A model generated the notes under the pieces. It worked only from the letters and a program-made list of their open reading frames with translations. It was not told the DNA's origin and made no database searches. Made by a program: the position numbers and the translations under genes. DNA of 64,000 nucleotides from Nitrospira sp. (GTDB lineage Bacteria; Nitrospirota; Nitrospiria; Nitrospirales; Nitrospiraceae), in contig JADJXO010000002.1 of assembly GCA_016715825.1 (NCBI GenBank), positions 62,001 to 126,000 on the forward strand. Reading direction: 5' to 3'. Positions 61,230-64,000 of this stretch are shown here, in pieces; within the stretch, counting starts at the first letter, position 1, and each line of letters starts with the position of its first letter.

Positions 61230-62042
61230 TCAGTAGCCAGGCTTCGCATTCGGATCCACCTGGCTGGGGAACGGATCCAGGATGCTCTTCGGTGCATTGT
61301 TCCAGACCACGTCCGCCAGGTTCGACATGCGGCTCACAATCTGTGCCGCCACGCCCCCGCCGGCCCCGAACAACCCGCACCAGCCCAACGTCACAAAGCC
61401 CCAGTGCAACGGCGCCGCAAACAGCTCATCCACAAACCAGAACGCATGGCCCCACTCGTTGAGCCCCACGTTCGGCAGAATGAACATCGGCCCCACCACC
61501 GCCGCCACCAACGGAAACGATGTCGCCTGGCTGTACAGCGGCAACCGCGTCTGCGCATACAGGTAGCTCGACACCCCGCACGTGATGTACAGCGGGAACG
61601 TCCCGTAGAACGCCACAATGTGGCTCGCCGTGAAGCTGGTGTCGCGGATGATCACTTGGTGCCACGCCGCATCCTGCTCCAGGGTGTAGCTCCCCGCGTA
61701 GTACACGCCCCAGATGTAGCACACCAACCACCCCATGAAATAAAAGTACCGCTTCAGCTCCAGTTTCGGGTCCAGGTTCGCTAAGTTGCGATCCCGTGTC
61801 ACCCAAATCCAGCCCACCGCCACGGCAAAGAAGATGGCGTTGGCGACGATGTTAAACCGCCACAGCCCCATCCACACCGACTCAAACTCCGGGGTCATGG
61901 AGTCGAGCCCGTGGGAGTACCCGAAGGTCCGTTGATACACGACCCAAAACACGCCGATCGCCAACATCCCAAACCAGCCGAGCTTGGCTGGCCGCGAGTC
62001 GTACCACTGCGAAATATCATACCCGCGCTCTTGACTAGCCAT
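61230..62042 (-). CDS. amoC: Ammonia monooxygenase subunit C, AmoC (stand-alone copy)
   Basis: 270 residues, an integral membrane subunit of the copper-dependent ammonia monooxygenase. Six hydrophobic segments are visible, including LGWFGMLAIGVFWVVYQ and YFYFMGWLVCYIWGVYYAGS. Asp124, His128 and His141 have the spacing of the CuC metal ligands of PmoC (Asp156, His160, His173). RDTSFTASHIVAFYGTFP and ILPNVGLNEWGHAFW are family signatures. AAGGAGGG lies eight bases before the ATG; an intrinsic terminator follows. amoA and amoB are not adjacent, so this is an extra, singly transcribed copy. Its third codon positions are much richer in G and C than those of nearby genes. Confidence 0.94.
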   Translation of the reverse strand: MASQERGYDISQWYDSRPAKLGWFGMLAIGVFWVVYQRTFGYSHGLDSMTPEFESVWMGLWRFNIVANAIFFAVAVGWIWVTRDRNLANLDPKLELKRYFYFMGWLVCYIWGVYYAGSYTLEQDAAWHQVIIRDTSFTASHIVAFYGTFPLYITCGVSSYLYAQTRLPLYSQATSFPLVAAVVGPMFILPNVGLNEWGHAFWFVDELFAAPLHWGFVTLGWCGLFGAGGGVAAQIVSRMSNLADVVWNNAPKSILDPFPSQVDPNAKPGY

Positions 62043-62451
62043 AGTTATAACCCTCCTTATCTCCGCTAACTAAAATAAGCCCACTTGTCTCTTCTGTCTT
62101 ACCGTACCGACAGCCTTCAAAACAACATAGCAACAACCCTGAATGAGAGTAACACTCCCCTATCACAAACGAAATTTTACTCCTGTAAAGCAGATCATTT
62201 CAATCCCAATTCCTTCCTCCCACCAATTTCAGGCCTCGCGCCCGTCTGGGTGAGCCTGCGGCCTGTATTCCCTCGCAAGACCGCACCTCCCTTCCCTGTT
62301 CGTCAGGCAAAAAGCCTGTGGCAGCTCTGCGGTATCGATCCTCCTTCATCAACCCCAGTACGGCGAGCTTGATCAGCTTCTCATCCCTGGCGTAGGATAC
62401 CCCCTCAGGCTTGCAAAACGTTCACTTTACTCGTCACTCTCAGGCAATGTG
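62043..62451. other. Divergent region between amoC and the DUF1566 gene
   Basis: About 410 bases. It includes the amoC leader with AAGGAGGG. I could not find a good sigma-70 promoter for amoC here, which could mean activator-dependent expression. No RNA or repeat seen. Confidence 0.5.
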
Positions 62452-63024
62452 ATGCCCAATAAATGGTTATTTCGCTCCGCCATGGTGGCCATCATTGCAG
62501 CCTCCTTCCTTTTGGGCTCTCAACTCTTGACCCGCCCACTGGCTCAAAAGGAAGTCGTCATTGCCGACATCGTCCATAACTGGCAAGAAGCGCATCCAGC
62601 CACAAACCGCTTTGTGGTTCTGCCCGATTTCAACAACGAAGCCGTTCTCGACACTGATACAGAATTAATATGGGAGATCGCCCCCAAACCGACCCCGATA
62701 ACCTGGAACGAAGCCCGTACTACATGCTCGACCAGAAGCACTGGAGGCCAAAAAGGGTGGCGCCTCCCTGCACCGATTGAAATGCGCAGCCTTGTGGGGC
62801 CAGCAGTTGATTCTCCCATCCCTAACATCCCACCGGGTCATCCGTTTGTGAATATTCAGCCTACCTCTTATTGGTCAGTAGTCCCAGAAAGTCACCAACC
62901 AACCTATGCAAAATATGTCGACGCGTTCCTCGGCAATGTCCTCAGCTTCGTTCAGATCTATACCTTTCCGGCTTGGTGCGTTCGTGGACCAATTGACCAG
63001 GATCACAGGCACCCTGGGCCGTAA
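62452..63024 (+). CDS. Exported DUF1566 domain protein
   Basis: 190 residues (ATG at 62452; GTG one codon upstream possible). A signal peptide or anchor covers about residues 8-25. LIWEIAPKPTPITWNEARTT followed by GGQKGWRLPAPIEMRSLV is the core of DUF1566, related to the Fib_succ_major/FGE-like lectin fold. Such proteins are secreted and may bind ligands at the cell surface. Divergent from amoC. Confidence 0.8.
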   Translation: MPNKWLFRSAMVAIIAASFLLGSQLLTRPLAQKEVVIADIVHNWQEAHPATNRFVVLPDFNNEAVLDTDTELIWEIAPKPTPITWNEARTTCSTRSTGGQKGWRLPAPIEMRSLVGPAVDSPIPNIPPGHPFVNIQPTSYWSVVPESHQPTYAKYVDAFLGNVLSFVQIYTFPAWCVRGPIDQDHRHPGP

Positions 63025-63127
63025 ATCTTCAGACAAATGCTCTTCCCAGAAGGAACCACCAAGCCCTTCCCACCAAGTACCATTTTCATTCCCTGAACTC
63101 CCCGTGCCATTCGCACGTCGCCCTTCT

Positions 63128-64000
63128 TCAGCGCTGCAACACGGGTTTTCGCATCAATCGATTCAATCGATTCTCCAGGTCGCTGAAGTCGTCAAGAACC
63201 TCGATGCCAGAGGTCACGAATCGGTCGCGTATCGCGATTGCGCCGTGCCCACCCACGGCCACATCGGATACTGGGCTCACATCCTGTACGAGTGCTTGAA
63301 TCAGCTCCGCAGCTTTATTCTCAGCCCGAACGATGGGGAAAGAGATAATCGTAAGGTCTGGCTTGACCTCGTGGCAGAGTTTGACTAGTGCAGCTATGGG
63401 TACGTTGGCTCCTAGATAATAGACTCGACAGCCACGAGCCCGGCATTGATACGCGACCGCTAACGCCGCGATGTCGTGTTCCTCGCCTGGCGGACAAGCT
63501 ACGACGACAGTAGCTCCGAACTCCGCCACAGGCAGCTGGTTCATGGCTGAGAAAATTTTCTGCTGGATCTGACTCGTGACGTAATGTTCAACCGCTATAC
63601 CCACATGACCATCGTGCCAGAGTTGTCCAACTTGTTCCTGGAGCGGTAGCAGGATTCCATTGAGGGCTTCATCGAAAGGCACGACTGCGACAGCTCCATT
63701 TAATCGCTTCTCGAATGTCACGCGGTCCAGGGGATTCAAGGTAGACACGAGCTCCTGCAACAACCTCCCAAACATGTTCTCAACGACTGCGACACGCGGC
63801 GTATTGGCCCGTGCCCGTGTTATCAGTTCTTCCCGCCCCAGCTTTGCCAACTCTCCAATGGAAGCTCCTCCATCAAGCTGTTCTTTCAAATACCGCAACA
63901 TCATCACATCTTCATCTGAATAGTTCCGGTATCGATTGGCGCCCCTGGTCGGTTTCAAGAGACCAAATCGACGTTCCCAGACCCGTATGACGTCCTTGGA
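63128..64000 (-). CDS. MerR-type regulator with cobalamin-binding domain (CarH-like), N-terminus outside window
   Basis: 291 residues are visible and the reading frame continues past the right edge. The visible part opens SKDVIRVWERRFGLLKPTRG, the second half of a MerR winged helix with RRFGLLxP. A linker leads to the B12-binding region: Trp-x9-Glu-His (visible residues 128-139, LWHDGHVGIAVEHY) and then PPGEEHDIAALAVAY with the lower-ligand histidine (175). In CarH these positions bind adenosylcobalamin and sense light. It probably represses a carotenoid or photoprotective operon further right. Confidence 0.9.
   Translation of the reverse strand, partial: SKDVIRVWERRFGLLKPTRGANRYRNYSDEDVMMLRYLKEQLDGGASIGELAKLGREELITRARANTPRVAVVENMFGRLLQELVSTLNPLDRVTFEKRLNGAVAVVPFDEALNGILLPLQEQVGQLWHDGHVGIAVEHYVTSQIQQKIFSAMNQLPVAEFGATVVVACPPGEEHDIAALAVAYQCRARGCRVYYLGANVPIAALVKLCHEVKPDLTIISFPIVRAENKAAELIQALVQDVSPVSDVAVGGHGAIAIRDRFVTSGIEVLDDFSDLENRLNRLMRKPVLQR

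Noticed and set aside
60978..61784. A 268-codon open frame opposite amoC
   Set aside because: Composition of arginine, histidine and proline shows it is an artefact of the GC-rich third positions of amoC; the terminator of amoC lies inside it.

Overview
The window is chromosomal DNA of a Nitrospira-type nitrite oxidiser, and most probably of a complete ammonia oxidiser (comammox Nitrospira). Two genes support this. On the minus strand at 2783-7601 lies nxrA-nxrB, encoding a Tat-exported molybdopterin nitrite oxidoreductase alpha subunit and its iron-sulfur beta subunit. At 61230-62042 lies a stand-alone amoC, an ammonia monooxygenase subunit C gene with its metal-site residues intact, its own ribosome binding site and a strong terminator. 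Nitrite-oxidising Nitrospira outside the comammox lineage are not known to carry amo genes. amoA and amoB are not in this window, so the assignment rests on amoC plus nxrAB. The species cannot be named from the sequence.

Layout. 1-2.8 kb: partial GNAT acetyltransferase, DUF502 membrane protein, Trm112-like protein and small hypotheticals. 2.8-7.6 kb: nxrAB, preceded by an AT-rich regulatory stretch and tRNA-Gly. 8.2-12.5 kb: moxR-DUF58-transglutaminase operon. 12.9-21 kb: ChaN lipoprotein, SWIM-finger protein, a tiny membrane protein, a divergent tesA / ybbA-ybbP lipase-ABC locus, a PilZ protein and a methyltransferase. 21-28 kb: a minus-strand sugar-phosphate operon (pgi-pgl-glk-rpiA) ending in an M1 aminopeptidase. 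28-30 kb: a Tat-exported vanadium haloperoxidase-type enzyme. 30.4-33.5 kb: an envelope operon of a DUF4398 lipoprotein and three L,D-transpeptidase-family or related proteins.

33.7-44.6 kb is an origin-proximal core: rpmH-rnpA-yidD-yidC-mnmE-mnmG-rsmG-parA-parB, then two bactofilins and mnmA. Two identical 16-bp parS palindromes flank rsmG, and one overlaps its start codon. dnaA is not present. 44.7-54 kb: tatA/tatB-like genes, an outer-membrane porin, ykgJ-thrH, an EVE-domain protein, a small HExxH protein, a PSP1 protein, a DUF1264 lipoprotein, a cytochrome c and a YihY/BrkB protein. 54-64 kb: cytochrome P450, tRNA-Lys, tRNA-Arg, a second YkgJ protein, HU, a MoaD/ThiS-like protein with an unusual C-terminal tail, rfbC, tRNA-Glu, an RRM protein, amoC, a DUF1566 protein, and at the right edge a MerR/B12-binding regulator with the CarH-type cofactor motifs.

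Together the genes describe an autotrophic nitrifier. NxrAB supplies electrons from nitrite and AmoC belongs to the ammonia-oxidising complex. TatA/B-type components could serve export of NxrA and the haloperoxidase, and the rest is envelope, translation, tRNA-modification and chromosome-segregation housekeeping. I see no insertion sequence, prophage, CRISPR array or restriction system.
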